Source: Methylomonas rosea (lineage in GTDB: Bacteria; Pseudomonadota; Gammaproteobacteria; Methylococcales; Methylomonadaceae). Taken from it: a stretch of DNA of 64,000 nucleotides. The stretch is taken from positions 47,490 to 111,489 of the forward strand of contig NZ_JANIBL010000004.1 in NCBI RefSeq assembly GCF_024505055.1. The letters run 5' to 3'. Position numbers and translations under genes: made by a program. The first letter of the stretch is position 1. The number at the start of each line of letters is the position of its first letter. Below the pieces are notes generated by a model. The model had not been told where the DNA came from, ran no database searches, and saw only the letters and a program-made list of their open reading frames with translations. Shown piece by piece: positions 27,343 through 36,848 of the stretch.

Positions 27343-29301
27343 TTAAACTCGAAAGCTCGCGACCAACTTTTTTAGAACCTGCAAATCGCTGGCTTCGGTA
27401 TCTGATTGGTAGCGTAAGCGAATATAAATCGCGGTAATCCGCTCAATTGCTTCGGCCAAATCCGGGCGTAGCCCTTTGGCGCGCTCGGCGACGGTTTGGG
27501 GGCCATCGCCGACATCAACTTTAATACCAGCTTTACTCAGCTTGGCACAAAACTGCCGGTACGACATCAGCGCCGGGTCTTGGCGGCGCAGGTTGGGCCG
27601 CAACAAGCGCCAAGCCAATACCCCGCCGACACCGGCAACGCTAATCAACAGCCAATAACCGAGCTTGACGAAATTATCTATCCCCAGGCTTTGTAAAAAC
27701 GCTCTCTGATTAACCGTGTCGTAATTGATGATCCAGCGCTGCCAGTTGTAATCGACGCTTTGCCAGAGTTGCCGGCCGCGTTGCAGCCAGGATAAGGTTT
27801 TTGCGTCGAGTTGGATCGCGCTGAAATTAACCGCGCCGCTGGCAATCTGTAGATCCACATTCACACCGCGCTCGATGCGTTCCGGGGCGATGGCAGCGGT
27901 CGGATCGAATCGTACCCAGCCGCGCCCTTCCAACCAGGCTTCCGCCCAAGCATGTGCGTCGGCTTGTCTTACCTCCAAAAAGCCGCCGACGTCGTTAATC
28001 TGTCCGCCTTGATAACCGCCCACCACCCGGGCCGGAATCTCCGCCACGCGCAGCAAATACACGAAGGCCGTGGCGTAATGGCTGCAAAACCCGGCGCGAC
28101 GCTCGAACAAAAAGGTCTCGATAGGCTGATCCGGCATGGGATCAGGGCTCAAGGTGTAATGAAAATTTTCCTGGCGAAAATGTTGCAACAAATTGCCGAT
28201 AAACATCTCCGGCCGGGCTGGCTGGCCTTGTAACTGCTTAACCAGCTCGACGACTCTGTCCGACGGTTTGCCGGGTAGTTGCAGATTTTCCCTGCGCTCG
28301 GTTTTGCTGATGCCGCCTGTGTTATAGACAGGCGAGGAGCTAAGCTGATACTCGGCCCGGTCACCGGGATTTTTGTTCGTGATTAGCTGATATAAACCGT
28401 TGCGCCGTAAGCCCGCGCCAAACTGCGTGGGCATCTCCAGCGCAAACACCCAATTCTGTTTTTGCGGCTCCATCATTAGCGTGTAATCGTAAGTCGCGCC
28501 AGTAAAAACCAGTTGATCCGGATTATTCTCCCGGCCCAACACCGGCGGTGCTCGCCAACTTACGCCATCGGTAGTGGCATAAACAGGTCCGCGCCAATAA
28601 CGCTGGGCCGGCGGCGGCAGGTCGCCGGCGAATTTGACCCGAAATACCAGTTCCGGCGACAGACTTAATTCGGCAATCGAACCGGGCTCCAAGGTATTGC
28701 TCAGGCCACTCTTGGCGTGAGTATCATCGTCCAGCCAACTCCAGTGCGGCGCCTCCAGGCGCGGAAACAATACAAACAACACCAAGGCCAACGGCAGGCT
28801 TTGCAGAATAATCGCCGCCGACGTTTTTAAGGCCGCCAGGGTTCGCGGCGCCTGGCTGTTTTGCGTAATCAAGGTAGCCAGCAACACCCCGCACACCAGC
28901 AGGATATACAGCGCCATCAAGATACTTTCTTCGTACAAAAACTGCGTGACCGCCACGATGAACGCCAGATAAACGATCACATACACATCGCGCCTGCCGT
29001 GAATTTCCAGCAACTTCAAACCCAGCGCCACGACGAACAGACTGGTACCGGCATCGCGGCCGAATACGGAGTGCTGCTGACTGTATAACAAGCCTATTCC
29101 CAACAGCATCAATAAAAATACGCCAAACCGGTTTGGTAAATAGCGGGGCTGCCAAACGCTCAGCAAGCGCCAGAGCAACAGCAGCATAAAAAAACCGAAC
29201 AATAGCGGCGGGATATGCCAGGCGTGCGGCAGCGTGATCAGCCCGATCGAACCCAGCATAAACAACATCAGTCGCCTGGACGGTAAAAACGGCATGCTCA
29301 A
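27343..29301 (-). CDS. TgpA-like membrane transglutaminase (DUF3488-transglutaminase)
   Basis: A 652-residue protein. The first 170 residues form five or six membrane helices (DUF3488). A periplasmic transglutaminase core follows, with the Cys in RRAGFCSHYATAFVYLLR and the His/Asp in DAHAWAEAWLEGRGWVRFDPT (partial); a last helix near residue 555 leads to a cytoplasmic DUF4129 tail. TgpA-type proteins are needed for envelope integrity in Pseudomonas. It overlaps the DUF58 gene by four bases and is the last gene of a MoxR-DUF58-TgpA operon. Confidence 0.9.
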   Translation of the reverse strand: MSMPFLPSRRLMLFMLGSIGLITLPHAWHIPPLLFGFFMLLLLWRLLSVWQPRYLPNRFGVFLLMLLGIGLLYSQQHSVFGRDAGTSLFVVALGLKLLEIHGRRDVYVIVYLAFIVAVTQFLYEESILMALYILLVCGVLLATLITQNSQAPRTLAALKTSAAIILQSLPLALVLFVLFPRLEAPHWSWLDDDTHAKSGLSNTLEPGSIAELSLSPELVFRVKFAGDLPPPAQRYWRGPVYATTDGVSWRAPPVLGRENNPDQLVFTGATYDYTLMMEPQKQNWVFALEMPTQFGAGLRRNGLYQLITNKNPGDRAEYQLSSSPVYNTGGISKTERRENLQLPGKPSDRVVELVKQLQGQPARPEMFIGNLLQHFRQENFHYTLSPDPMPDQPIETFLFERRAGFCSHYATAFVYLLRVAEIPARVVGGYQGGQINDVGGFLEVRQADAHAWAEAWLEGRGWVRFDPTAAIAPERIERGVNVDLQIASGAVNFSAIQLDAKTLSWLQRGRQLWQSVDYNWQRWIINYDTVNQRAFLQSLGIDNFVKLGYWLLISVAGVGGVLAWRLLRPNLRRQDPALMSYRQFCAKLSKAGIKVDVGDGPQTVAERAKGLRPDLAEAIERITAIYIRLRYQSDTEASDLQVLKKLVASFRV

Positions 29302-30248
29302 AATAGCGCCAGGGCTTGCAGACAGTTACGGTAATGCGCGGCGCCATTGTCCGGCGGCAGACGCAAGCCAGGCAGCACCAAGCCGTAACGCAAACCGGCC
29401 TGCTCGGCATCCACCAACCAGCGGCACAACTGACTGAGGCGTTCCTCGGTGTGATGCCCCGGTGCCTGTTGATAATCCAGCCACAATTCGCTGGAACTGG
29501 CGCCGCTGTAGTATTTACTGTGCACACCCTGGCCTTTGGCGAAGGCTTTCCAATGGATTTGCCGTATCGCGTCGCCGCGCTGATAGACTCTTACCCCATC
29601 AAACTCATCGCCGCTGCGGCGGTTTTGGCCAGGCTTATCCTGAGCGCCACCGCTTTCCGGAAACGGCAGTTGCTGGCTGGCCGGCTGGGGATATACCAGC
29701 AAAGGACTATCGAAACGTAAGGGCGCCCAGGCCCGAAATAAACCCAAGGGGTAGGTGCTGGAAAGGGTCAGCGTGCCCGGCAACTGCCAACCGCGCTGCC
29801 GGGTGGGTTGATACAGTGTGACGATTTGGGTTTGCTCGGCGGCTAAGCTGATAGACAACTCGGACTGCAAAGCCAGATCGACAGCAAAACGTGACTGCGA
29901 ACCCGGATTGCTAATTTGGAAACTAAACGGCCCGGCTTGGCCGGCAAACACGGCTTGTGGGCGGGCGGGTTGAATGGTTAATCCAGCCAAGGCTTTGAAG
30001 CTGTGCAGGATGGTCACAAAAAAAATGCTGGCCAGTAAAAATCCCAGCAAATAAGCCAGATTGTTGTTGTAGACAAAGCCGATCAGCACCAGCAACAAAA
30101 TCAACAACACAAAAGCCAGCCCGCGTTGCGTCGGCAAAATAAACACCCGCCGCTGCGTCAGCACAATCGGCCCGGCGGTCGGCGCCTCACCGCTAAAAAA
30201 ACGCGACAGTTTAAGGCGCTGTTTTAAGGGTAAGGCCGCTTCGCTCAA
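29298..30248 (-). CDS. DUF58 protein
   Basis: A 316-residue protein with two N-terminal membrane helices (GLAFVLLILLLVLIGFVY, LAYLLGFLLASIFFV) and the DUF58 signature RSGDEFDGVRVYQRGDAIR followed by IHWKAFAKG. It is the middle gene of the MoxR-DUF58-transglutaminase operon with four-base overlaps on both sides, so translation is coupled. By family it is a von Willebrand-like adaptor that works with the MoxR ATPase; its precise job is not known. Confidence 0.9.
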   Translation of the reverse strand: MSEAALPLKQRLKLSRFFSGEAPTAGPIVLTQRRVFILPTQRGLAFVLLILLLVLIGFVYNNNLAYLLGFLLASIFFVTILHSFKALAGLTIQPARPQAVFAGQAGPFSFQISNPGSQSRFAVDLALQSELSISLAAEQTQIVTLYQPTRQRGWQLPGTLTLSSTYPLGLFRAWAPLRFDSPLLVYPQPASQQLPFPESGGAQDKPGQNRRSGDEFDGVRVYQRGDAIRQIHWKAFAKGQGVHSKYYSGASSSELWLDYQQAPGHHTEERLSQLCRWLVDAEQAGLRYGLVLPGLRLPPDNGAAHYRNCLQALALF

Positions 30249-31150
30249 AGTACCGGCACATGCTTGAGAATCGGTGCGACGATGGCCGCCGAATCGTTGG
30301 CACCCACGTTCAAACGATGCCCGGCCACCGCCGGCAATACCGCTTGCAAGTCTTCCGGCAGAACGGCCTGGCGCTTATCGATTAGTGCCCAAGCCTTGGC
30401 TGCGGCCAGCAAACCCAAGCCCGCGCGCGGCGACAGGCCGCTGGCAAAGTCGGTGGATTGGCGACTAAAAGCCAGAATGGCTTGCAGATAATCCAGCAAG
30501 GCCGGCGACACATACACCTGATCCGCAGCCTGTTGCAAGTCCGCCAATTGCTCGGGCAGTAACGCCACCGGCAATTCGTCAATCAATACATGCCGAGGTT
30601 GACCGCTTAGCAACTCCCGTTCGGCCTGGCGGCTGGGGTAGCCTAACTCGATACGCATCAAAAACCGGTCTACTTGCGATTCCGGCAACGGGAAAGTGCC
30701 GATTTGATGCGCCGGATTTTGCGTAGCGATGACGAAAAAAGGCTGCGGCAACGGATAGGTGCGACCCTCGACTGTGACTTGCCGCTCTTCCATCGCTTCC
30801 AATAAGGCACTTTGCGCCTTGGGCGTGGCGCGGTTGATTTCGTCGGCCAGGATCATCTGTTTGAAAATTGGCCCGGGATGGAAGCTAAATAACTGCTGAT
30901 GGGCGTCGAATACCGAGGAACCGACGATGTCGGCCGGCAAAATATCGCTGGTGAATTGAATCCGCTGATATTCCAGGCCAAACAAGCGCGCCAGAGTGTG
31001 TGAGAGGGTGGTTTTGCCGACGCCGGGAATGTCCTCGATCAGCAAATGTCCCCTGGCTAACAGACAGCAAACCGCCAGGCGAATTTGTTGTTGTTTACCG
31101 AGAATGACTTGATTGGCAGCGGCGAGTAAACGATCAAGAGCAAGGTCCAT
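30245..31150 (-). CDS. MoxR-family AAA+ ATPase
   Basis: A 301-residue AAA+ ATPase. Walker A is GVGKTTLSHTLA, Walker B MILADEINRATPKAQSAL, sensor 1 FVIATQNP, and the arginine finger region PESQVDRFLMRIELGYP. MoxR proteins act as chaperone-like unfoldases for nearby DUF58/VWA partners. It is the first gene of the three-gene operon; 146 bases separate it from the divergent DksA-like gene. The family was named for methanol dehydrogenase maturation, but this operon type is general and no methanol genes are here. Confidence 0.92.
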   Translation of the reverse strand: MDLALDRLLAAANQVILGKQQQIRLAVCCLLARGHLLIEDIPGVGKTTLSHTLARLFGLEYQRIQFTSDILPADIVGSSVFDAHQQLFSFHPGPIFKQMILADEINRATPKAQSALLEAMEERQVTVEGRTYPLPQPFFVIATQNPAHQIGTFPLPESQVDRFLMRIELGYPSRQAERELLSGQPRHVLIDELPVALLPEQLADLQQAADQVYVSPALLDYLQAILAFSRQSTDFASGLSPRAGLGLLAAAKAWALIDKRQAVLPEDLQAVLPAVAGHRLNVGANDSAAIVAPILKHVPVL

Positions 31151-31296
31151 TGTGCAAAAGGCAAGAAATGTCGATGACTCGAGTATAGATCAGCTTGGTT
31201 GCACCTGCTATCGGCTTCATTGTATAAACCAAGGATTGACTATCCGGCCGGCAGAAGCCGGTTACTAAACCATGCAGCCCTGCTGCGGAGAGTGCC

Positions 31297-31638
31297 ATGA
31301 AAGACTATGCAGATGTACGCGACCAATTGTTGAACATGTTGGAAGACCTGGACGACAGACTGGGGAAAATCACCGAAGACGTCAGACACACCGATAAACC
31401 GCTGGCCCAAGATTTTTCCGAACAGGCGGTCGAAACCGAAAACGACGAGGTATTGGACGCACTGGGCAACGCCACGCGCGATGAAGTCGAAAAAATTAAA
31501 CAAGCCATTTCCCGTATCGATGCCGGCACCTACGGCATTTGCCTGAGCTGCGGCGAACCCATTAAAAAAGAACGCTTGGCAGCGGTGCCCTATGCCAATC
31601 AATGCATTCGCTGCGCCGAAAAAAGCCAGCACCGCTAG
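31297..31638 (+). CDS. TraR/DksA-family zinc-finger protein
   Basis: A 113-residue protein. The N-terminal 65 residues are a coiled coil (LLNMLEDLDDRLGKITEDV). The C-terminal zinc finger is CLSCGEPIKKERL followed by CIRCAEK, a four-cysteine DksA/TraR finger. This short type (YocK/DksA-like) probably binds in the RNA polymerase secondary channel or acts in stress response; it lacks the full DksA length. GGAG lies before the start. It stands alone, upstream of pilT by 116 bases. Confidence 0.85.
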   Translation: MKDYADVRDQLLNMLEDLDDRLGKITEDVRHTDKPLAQDFSEQAVETENDEVLDALGNATRDEVEKIKQAISRIDAGTYGICLSCGEPIKKERLAAVPYANQCIRCAEKSQHR

Positions 31639-31754
31639 GCCGATTTACCTCTCACCAGCATAAGGGTTGCTGCCATGGACGAATAAGCCGGCCGGTTTTG
31701 AATTGTGTACTATCCTTGCCGACGATCATTCCTTTTATTGCTGGGACATAAATC

Positions 31755-32792
31755 ATGGATATCGCCGAACTCTTGACCTTTTCCGTCAAAAACAAAGCCT
31801 CCGACTTGCATCTTTCCGCCGGCCTGCCGCCGATGATCAGGGTGGACGGCGACATCCGCCGCATCAATATCCCCTCCTTAAACCACAAGGAAGTTCATGC
31901 GCTGATTTACGACATCATGAACGACAAACAGCGCCGCGATTACGAAGAGTTTCTGGAAACCGACTTTTCGTTCGCGCTGCCCGGCGTAGCCCGTTTCCGG
32001 GTGAATGCCTTCAATCAGGATAGAGGCGCCGGCGCGGTATTCCGGACCATCCCCTCTAAAGTATTAACCCTGGAAGACCTGGACGCCCCGAAGTTTTTCG
32101 CGGAACTGTGTACCAAACCGCGCGGCCTGATTCTAGTGACCGGGCCGACCGGTTCCGGAAAATCCACGACGCTGGCGGCGATGGTGAATCATATTAACTC
32201 CAACGACTACGCGCACATCCTGACGGTCGAAGATCCTATCGAGTTCGTGCACGAAAGCCAAAAATGCTTGATCAACCAGCGCGAAGTACATCGCGATACG
32301 CTGGGTTTTAACGAAGCCTTGCGCTCGGCCTTGCGGGAAGATCCGGACATTATCCTGGTGGGGGAGATGCGGGACTTGGAAACCATCCGTCTGGCCTTGA
32401 CCGCCGCGGAAACCGGGCACTTGGTGTTCGGCACGCTGCATACCACCTCGGCCGCAAAAACCATAGACCGGATTATCGACGTGTTCCCCGCCGCCGAAAA
32501 AGACATGATACGGGCCATGCTTTCCGAATCCTTGCAGGCGGTTATTTCGCAAACCCTATTAAAAAAAGTCGGCGGCGGCCGGATTGCCGCGCACGAAATC
32601 ATGGTCGGCACCCCGGCCATCCGCAACCTGATCCGCGAAGCCAAGGTGGCGCAAATGTATTCCGCGATCCAAACCGGCCGCAAAGACGGTATGCAAACAC
32701 TGGATCAGAACCTGAAGGAATTGGTCGATAAAGGCCTGATTACCGCCAAAGGCGCTATGGTCAAGGCCGTCAACAAAGACATGTTCCGTTAA
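31755..32792 (+). CDS. pilT: Type IV pilus retraction ATPase PilT
   Basis: A 345-residue hexameric ATPase that drives pilus retraction. N-terminal PAS-like domain (KASDLHLSAGLPPMIRVDG), Walker A GPTGSGKST at residue 130, Asp box ILTVEDPIEF, Walker B REDPDIILVGEMRD, His box TGHLVFGTLHT, and the C-terminal AIRNLIREAK motif needed for retraction in studied PilT proteins. PilU follows 15 bases later. Confidence 0.96.
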   Translation: MDIAELLTFSVKNKASDLHLSAGLPPMIRVDGDIRRINIPSLNHKEVHALIYDIMNDKQRRDYEEFLETDFSFALPGVARFRVNAFNQDRGAGAVFRTIPSKVLTLEDLDAPKFFAELCTKPRGLILVTGPTGSGKSTTLAAMVNHINSNDYAHILTVEDPIEFVHESQKCLINQREVHRDTLGFNEALRSALREDPDIILVGEMRDLETIRLALTAAETGHLVFGTLHTTSAAKTIDRIIDVFPAAEKDMIRAMLSESLQAVISQTLLKKVGGGRIAAHEIMVGTPAIRNLIREAKVAQMYSAIQTGRKDGMQTLDQNLKELVDKGLITAKGAMVKAVNKDMFR

Positions 32793-32807
32793 TTTTAAGG
32801 AGGCGTC

Positions 32808-33941
32808 ATGGACTTTAAAGCTCTATTGGCCCTGATGGTTGAAAAAAAAGCGTCGGACTTATTCATCACCGCTGGCCGGCCGCCGTCGATGAAGGTCAAC
32901 GGCAAAGTCGTCGAAGTGTCCAAAACCATTTTGACCAGCGAACAGACCATGATGCTGGTCCTCAGCGTCATGTCGCAACGCCAACGCGACGAATTTGAAA
33001 ACACCCACGAATGCCAGTTTGCCTTGAGCGTCCACGATTTGGGCCGGTTCCGGGTCAGCGCCTTTACCCAGCGCGACTCGGCCGGCATGGTGTTACGCCG
33101 CATCGAAACCACCATCCCCAGTGCTGAGGACTTGCACCTGCCGCCAGTGTTGAAAGAACTGATCATGTACAAACGCGGTTTGGTGATGTTCGTCGGCGCC
33201 ACCGGTACCGGTAAATCCACCTCGCTGGCGGCGTTGATTCGGCATCGCAACGAGAACAGCAGCGGCCATATCATTTCCATCGAAGACCCAATCGAGTTTA
33301 TCCATCCTCACAAGGGCTGCATCATCACACAGCGCGAAGTGGGCCTGGATACCGAGTCGTTTGAAGTGGCGCTAAAAAACACGCTGCGGCAAGCGCCGGA
33401 TGTGATTCTGATCGGCGAGGTCAGAAGCCGGGACACCATGCAACACGCCATCACCTTCGCCGAAACCGGCCATTTGTGCGTCTGCACCTTGCACGCGAAC
33501 AACGCCAACCAGGCGATAGACCGCATACTGCATTTTTTCCCGGAAGAAATGCATGGGCAGTTATTCATGGATTTATCGTTGAACCTGCGCGGCATTGTCG
33601 CTCAGCAATTGATTCAACGCGCCGACGGCAAGGGCCGCTACCCGGCTATCGAGATTCTGCTGAACACGCCCTTGGTGTCGGATATGGTCCGCAAGGGTGA
33701 AGTGCATAAATTAAAAGAACTGATGAAAAGCTCGCGCGAGCATGGCATGCAGACTTTCGACCAAGCGCTTTACGATCTGTATACCGCAGGTAAAATTGGT
33801 TACGATGACGCGTTGCATGCTGCCGACTCCCGTAACGAGGTACGCCTGATGATTAAACTGGGCGCCGAAAACGTCAATTTCGAAACCGCCGGCATGACCC
33901 TGGCCGAAAACGACGACGAGGGAGGCAGTCTTTTTAAATAA
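32808..33941 (+). CDS. pilU: PilT-dependent retraction ATPase PilU
   Basis: A 377-residue paralogue of PilT. Motifs: KASDLFITAGRPPSMKVNG, Walker A GATGTGKST at residue 130, IISIEDPIEF, APDVILIGEVRSRDTM, TGHLCVCTLHANN. The longer acidic C-terminal tail (MTLAENDDEGGSLFK) is typical of PilU. It depends on PilT for retraction in known systems. AAGGAGG precedes the start, and it lies 15 bases behind pilT in the same operon. Confidence 0.95.
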   Translation: MDFKALLALMVEKKASDLFITAGRPPSMKVNGKVVEVSKTILTSEQTMMLVLSVMSQRQRDEFENTHECQFALSVHDLGRFRVSAFTQRDSAGMVLRRIETTIPSAEDLHLPPVLKELIMYKRGLVMFVGATGTGKSTSLAALIRHRNENSSGHIISIEDPIEFIHPHKGCIITQREVGLDTESFEVALKNTLRQAPDVILIGEVRSRDTMQHAITFAETGHLCVCTLHANNANQAIDRILHFFPEEMHGQLFMDLSLNLRGIVAQQLIQRADGKGRYPAIEILLNTPLVSDMVRKGEVHKLKELMKSSREHGMQTFDQALYDLYTAGKIGYDDALHAADSRNEVRLMIKLGAENVNFETAGMTLAENDDEGGSLFK

Positions 33942-33958
33942 ACCTGGATAAAGCTCGC

Positions 33959-35140
33959 TTGTATACTTTTAACACCCGTAAAGTTTCGCCACAAAACGCC
34001 GGTTCGGCACTGTTAATTGCATTGCTGGCGGGCTGCGCCTCGCAGCCGCCGGCCGGCGATAAGGCAAATAATCGCGTCCGCACTCCCACTCAACAAACCG
34101 CGCCCAACCAGTCGCGCCACGCTACGCCGGACTTGCGGCCGTTCGCCAGCGTCGGCAGCTACCACGCCACGGCAGTCAGCGGCGATTACGCCGGTTACCC
34201 CGCTTTAAACCAATTCATCGAACAGATGGTGCAGAAACACGGTTTCAACCGCGAGTATCTGCAAGGCCTATTCTCGCAAGCCAAACGCAAACAATGGACG
34301 CTGGATTATCTGGCCAAATCCGACCAGGGCATGAAAGGCAAGCCCAGCAAAGGCGGCTGGACCCGGTACCGCGCGCAATTTCTGGACGACAGACATATCA
34401 ACGCCGGCATCAGCTTCTGGCAACAACATCACGCCACCCTGCAACGCGCTCACCAGCAATACGGCGTGCCGGCCGAATACATCCTCGGCATCATGGCGGT
34501 GGAAACCACCTTCGGCAGCTTCGTCGGCAACCATAGAATCATCGACGCGTTAACTACCTTGGGTTTTGACTATCAGCGGCGCGGCGAATACTTCCGTAGC
34601 GAACTGGAAAACTTTCTGGTGATGAGCCGCAGCGAGGGCCTGGACCCCGGCAAACCGGTCGGCTCGTTCGCCGGCGCGATGGGCCTGGGCCAATTCATGC
34701 CCAGCAGCTTTCTGCAGTGGGCGGTGGACTTTAACGGCGACGGCCGCCGCGACCTGTGGAACCCGGAAGATGTGATCGGCAGCGTGGCCAATTATTTCGC
34801 ACAACACGGCTGGCAAGCCGGCAAACCCATCGTTTCGGCCACGCGCGGCAGTTTCAGCGGCATCGACAGTTTGGAGCCCGGCGCGGACCATGCTTATCCT
34901 TTGGATACCTTAGTTAAAGCGGGTGTAGAACCGGCTGACTCCTGTGCTTGCGATTATCCGTTGCGGCTGTTGCTGCTCAGGCATCAAAGTAAAGACGAGT
35001 ATTTATTGGGGCACCCCAATTTTTACGCGATTACGCGCTACAACCAGAGCACGCATTATGCGATGGCGGTGCATGAGTTGGCGTTGGCGATTAAGAGGGG
35101 GTATCAGAGGGTAGCGGGGTCGCGTGATATTGCTGGGTAA
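33959..35140 (+). CDS. mltB: Lytic murein transglycosylase B
   Basis: A 393-residue outer-membrane lipoprotein that cleaves peptidoglycan to 1,6-anhydro products. The start is TTG at 33959, the only start giving a signal peptide (TRKVSPQNAGSALLIALLAGC) with lipobox LAGC; the ribosome site is weak. The catalytic Glu is in GIMAVETTFGSFVGN; the SLT2/MltB signature GAMGLGQFMPSSFLQWAVDFNGDG (partial) follows, with DLWNPEDVIGSVANYFAQHGW. It starts 17 bases after pilU and may be co-transcribed. Its stop is only four bases from repeat copy D. Confidence 0.92.
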   Translation: MYTFNTRKVSPQNAGSALLIALLAGCASQPPAGDKANNRVRTPTQQTAPNQSRHATPDLRPFASVGSYHATAVSGDYAGYPALNQFIEQMVQKHGFNREYLQGLFSQAKRKQWTLDYLAKSDQGMKGKPSKGGWTRYRAQFLDDRHINAGISFWQQHHATLQRAHQQYGVPAEYILGIMAVETTFGSFVGNHRIIDALTTLGFDYQRRGEYFRSELENFLVMSRSEGLDPGKPVGSFAGAMGLGQFMPSSFLQWAVDFNGDGRRDLWNPEDVIGSVANYFAQHGWQAGKPIVSATRGSFSGIDSLEPGADHAYPLDTLVKAGVEPADSCACDYPLRLLLLRHQSKDEYLLGHPNFYAITRYNQSTHYAMAVHELALAIKRGYQRVAGSRDIAG

Positions 35141-35144
35141 TGTT

Positions 35145-35402
35145 GTGTCGCTGACGCGACGGGTTATTTGTAAGTCGGGTCTCGGCCCGACAGCCGAGAT
35201 ACTTTCTTTTGCTCCGCCAAAAGAAAGTATCCAAAGAAAAGGCGGCCCGGATGCCGCTTATTCCCTGCGCTCCTCGCTTTTGAACGGGGTTGCCAAAAGG
35301 GGCTTCCTGCCCCTTCGGCAACGCGATGCATCCATGCATCGCCCCTAACGGGCTAATCCGTTCAAAAGCTCCGGTGCTCGGCGCGGCATACGGGAGGAAA
35401 CC
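35145..35402 (+). repeat. Dispersed structured repeat, copy D
   Basis: A full copy in plus orientation, starting four bases after the mltB stop. Stems: GTCGC/GCGAC, GTCGGG/CCCGAC, ATACTTTCTTTTG/CAAAAGAAAGTAT, outer GCTTTTGAACGG/CCGTTCAAAAGC, inner GTTGCC/GGCAAC and GCGATGCAT/ATGCATCGC. With copy E it brackets an AT-rich island. Confidence 0.9.
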
Positions 35403-35486
35403 CTTCCCATAATTGGAATACGTGGGTCCACTAGTAATGCATCATCTGTCATATCTGATTCCGCCAAGCTTCATCCAGCCTACTTG

Positions 35487-36161
35487 CTATTTGATAACAC
35501 CATGTTGAACCCTTAAATGTTTACTCAGATTCTTAGGATTCAAACTAGCATTGCATTGAGGACATTTTTGTAATTCTGCACCTTGTTTTTTCTCATGATC
35601 GTAAATTTTGAAGAGGTATGCTGGCTCATCAATTGGCCATATCTCACCGTATTTTCTATCGTAAATGCACAACTTTCCGAATAGAAAACCAGCGTTATTT
35701 TTAACTCTAAATCCTTTGGTTCCTGCTTTGCCAGTTTCAAGCACTAGGTCTGTATATTTTTTCAAATTATCAACATAAGTAGCCTTGATAATGCCTAGTA
35801 TTATTTCCGTGCTTTTCGAATTGTGAAGGGTTTTTTCTGAGATATTGTAATCAACAAATAAGTTATGCTTAGAGTATAGTTTGCTGGAATTATCAAAGCA
35901 CCCATGTTTGTACCAAGGTGGGCATAACGGAGGCTCGAGCCAAACACTGCCACCATTGTGCCGAATAAAAAAGACTTCGTCTCCGCATTCTGGGCAATTT
36001 GTGGAAAAGCATGTATTTTCATGATCAATGTTAGATCCTGAGTAGTCATTGACTTTAGAGTTAGTAGAATCAACACAACTACCATCCGAATGAATGGGTA
36101 TGCATTTCCCATCTTTGTAACGGAAATCAATTGGCTTTCCACACCTGCTGCATATACTCAT
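35487..36161 (-). CDS. Hypothetical multi-zinc-finger protein
   Basis: A 224-residue protein, AT-rich, with no family name I can give. Cysteine pairs suggest three zinc sites: N-terminal CSRCGKPIDF, middle CPECGDEVFFIRHNGG, and C-terminal CPQCNASLNPKNLSKHLRVQH, which has the spacing of a C2H2 finger and is rare in bacteria. The middle part has a globular region with no membrane segments. It lies between inverted repeat copies D and E, which suggests an acquired gene; a defence or nucleic-acid role is only a guess. Confidence 0.6.
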   Translation of the reverse strand: MSICSRCGKPIDFRYKDGKCIPIHSDGSCVDSTNSKVNDYSGSNIDHENTCFSTNCPECGDEVFFIRHNGGSVWLEPPLCPPWYKHGCFDNSSKLYSKHNLFVDYNISEKTLHNSKSTEIILGIIKATYVDNLKKYTDLVLETGKAGTKGFRVKNNAGFLFGKLCIYDRKYGEIWPIDEPAYLFKIYDHEKKQGAELQKCPQCNASLNPKNLSKHLRVQHGVIK

Positions 36162-36327
36162 CTGGTTTCTGTTTAATTGGCAAGCAAATCAGTTTGTTGG
36201 CTAAGTTGACTTAGTCGTAGCCACACCTCAAACGCATTTTTATCATTACCACACAACGAGAGGGAATGATAAAAAGCCCGTTAGATATTACACTCTAAAA
36301 AAGCTAACCCTAGTTTTTCAGTTTGGC

Positions 36328-36618
36328 TTATTTGTCAATTTTTCTAATATTTGAACCAGGTACTTTCGCAGATTCATGAAAACCCATTCTGGCATTTTTA
36401 CCTCTCAATTTATTTAAGTCCTCAACTTCGTTTATATTAGTACAATTCTTCTTATGTTCGAAATATTTTCCAATAAGTTTGTTTCGTGCACGCCTAGATA
36501 TAGTTCCTAAAATTTTATTATATTTCTCAGGTGGTATTTCTCCGTACAATCTCCTCAAAACCTGGATAATTAAATTATCCTCGAAAACTCTTATTCTTCC
36601 ACCTTTTTCATTTTTCAT
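36328..36618 (-). CDS. Small basic hypothetical protein
   Basis: About 96 residues from MKNEKGGRIRVFED, chosen because GAGG lies six bases before it. The protein is basic (many Lys and Arg) and mostly helical: DNLIIQVLRRLYGEIPPEKYN, then ISRRARNKLIGKYF. I do not recognise it. It is AT-rich and lies in the same repeat-bracketed island as the zinc-finger gene, with 166 bases between. A nucleic-acid-binding role is possible from charge only. Confidence 0.45.
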   Translation of the reverse strand: MKNEKGGRIRVFEDNLIIQVLRRLYGEIPPEKYNKILGTISRRARNKLIGKYFEHKKNCTNINEVEDLNKLRGKNARMGFHESAKVPGSNIRKIDK

Positions 36619-36798
36619 AACTCCCCTCATTTTTAATGATTTTATTTTAATTCTTCAATCCAATAATTCCCAATTGATAGGGAGCGAAGACTTTAGCAGC
36701 TTGGCGAAAAGCTCATTTTCGAAGCGAATGAAACCTTTATTTAGCATTACAAAGTTTGTATTCCCACTAAATATAGTCCTCTTCCAGCTAAATTTCAT

Positions 36799-36827
36799 CT
36801 CGTTCCCACGCGCCGCGTGGGAATGCA
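36799..36827. repeat. REP hairpin, left of RAYT gene
   Basis: TTCCCACGCG/CGCGTGGGAA palindrome. It is the inverted copy, with one base different over 29, of the element at 37440-37468 on the other side of the transposase gene. Confidence 0.85.
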
Positions 36828-36848
36828 AACCAGCCGCGCCGCGGTCAG

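Noticed and set aside
28724..29527. 267-codon frame on the minus strand
   Set aside because: It overlaps the transglutaminase and DUF58 genes in another frame and has a composition typical of a shadow.
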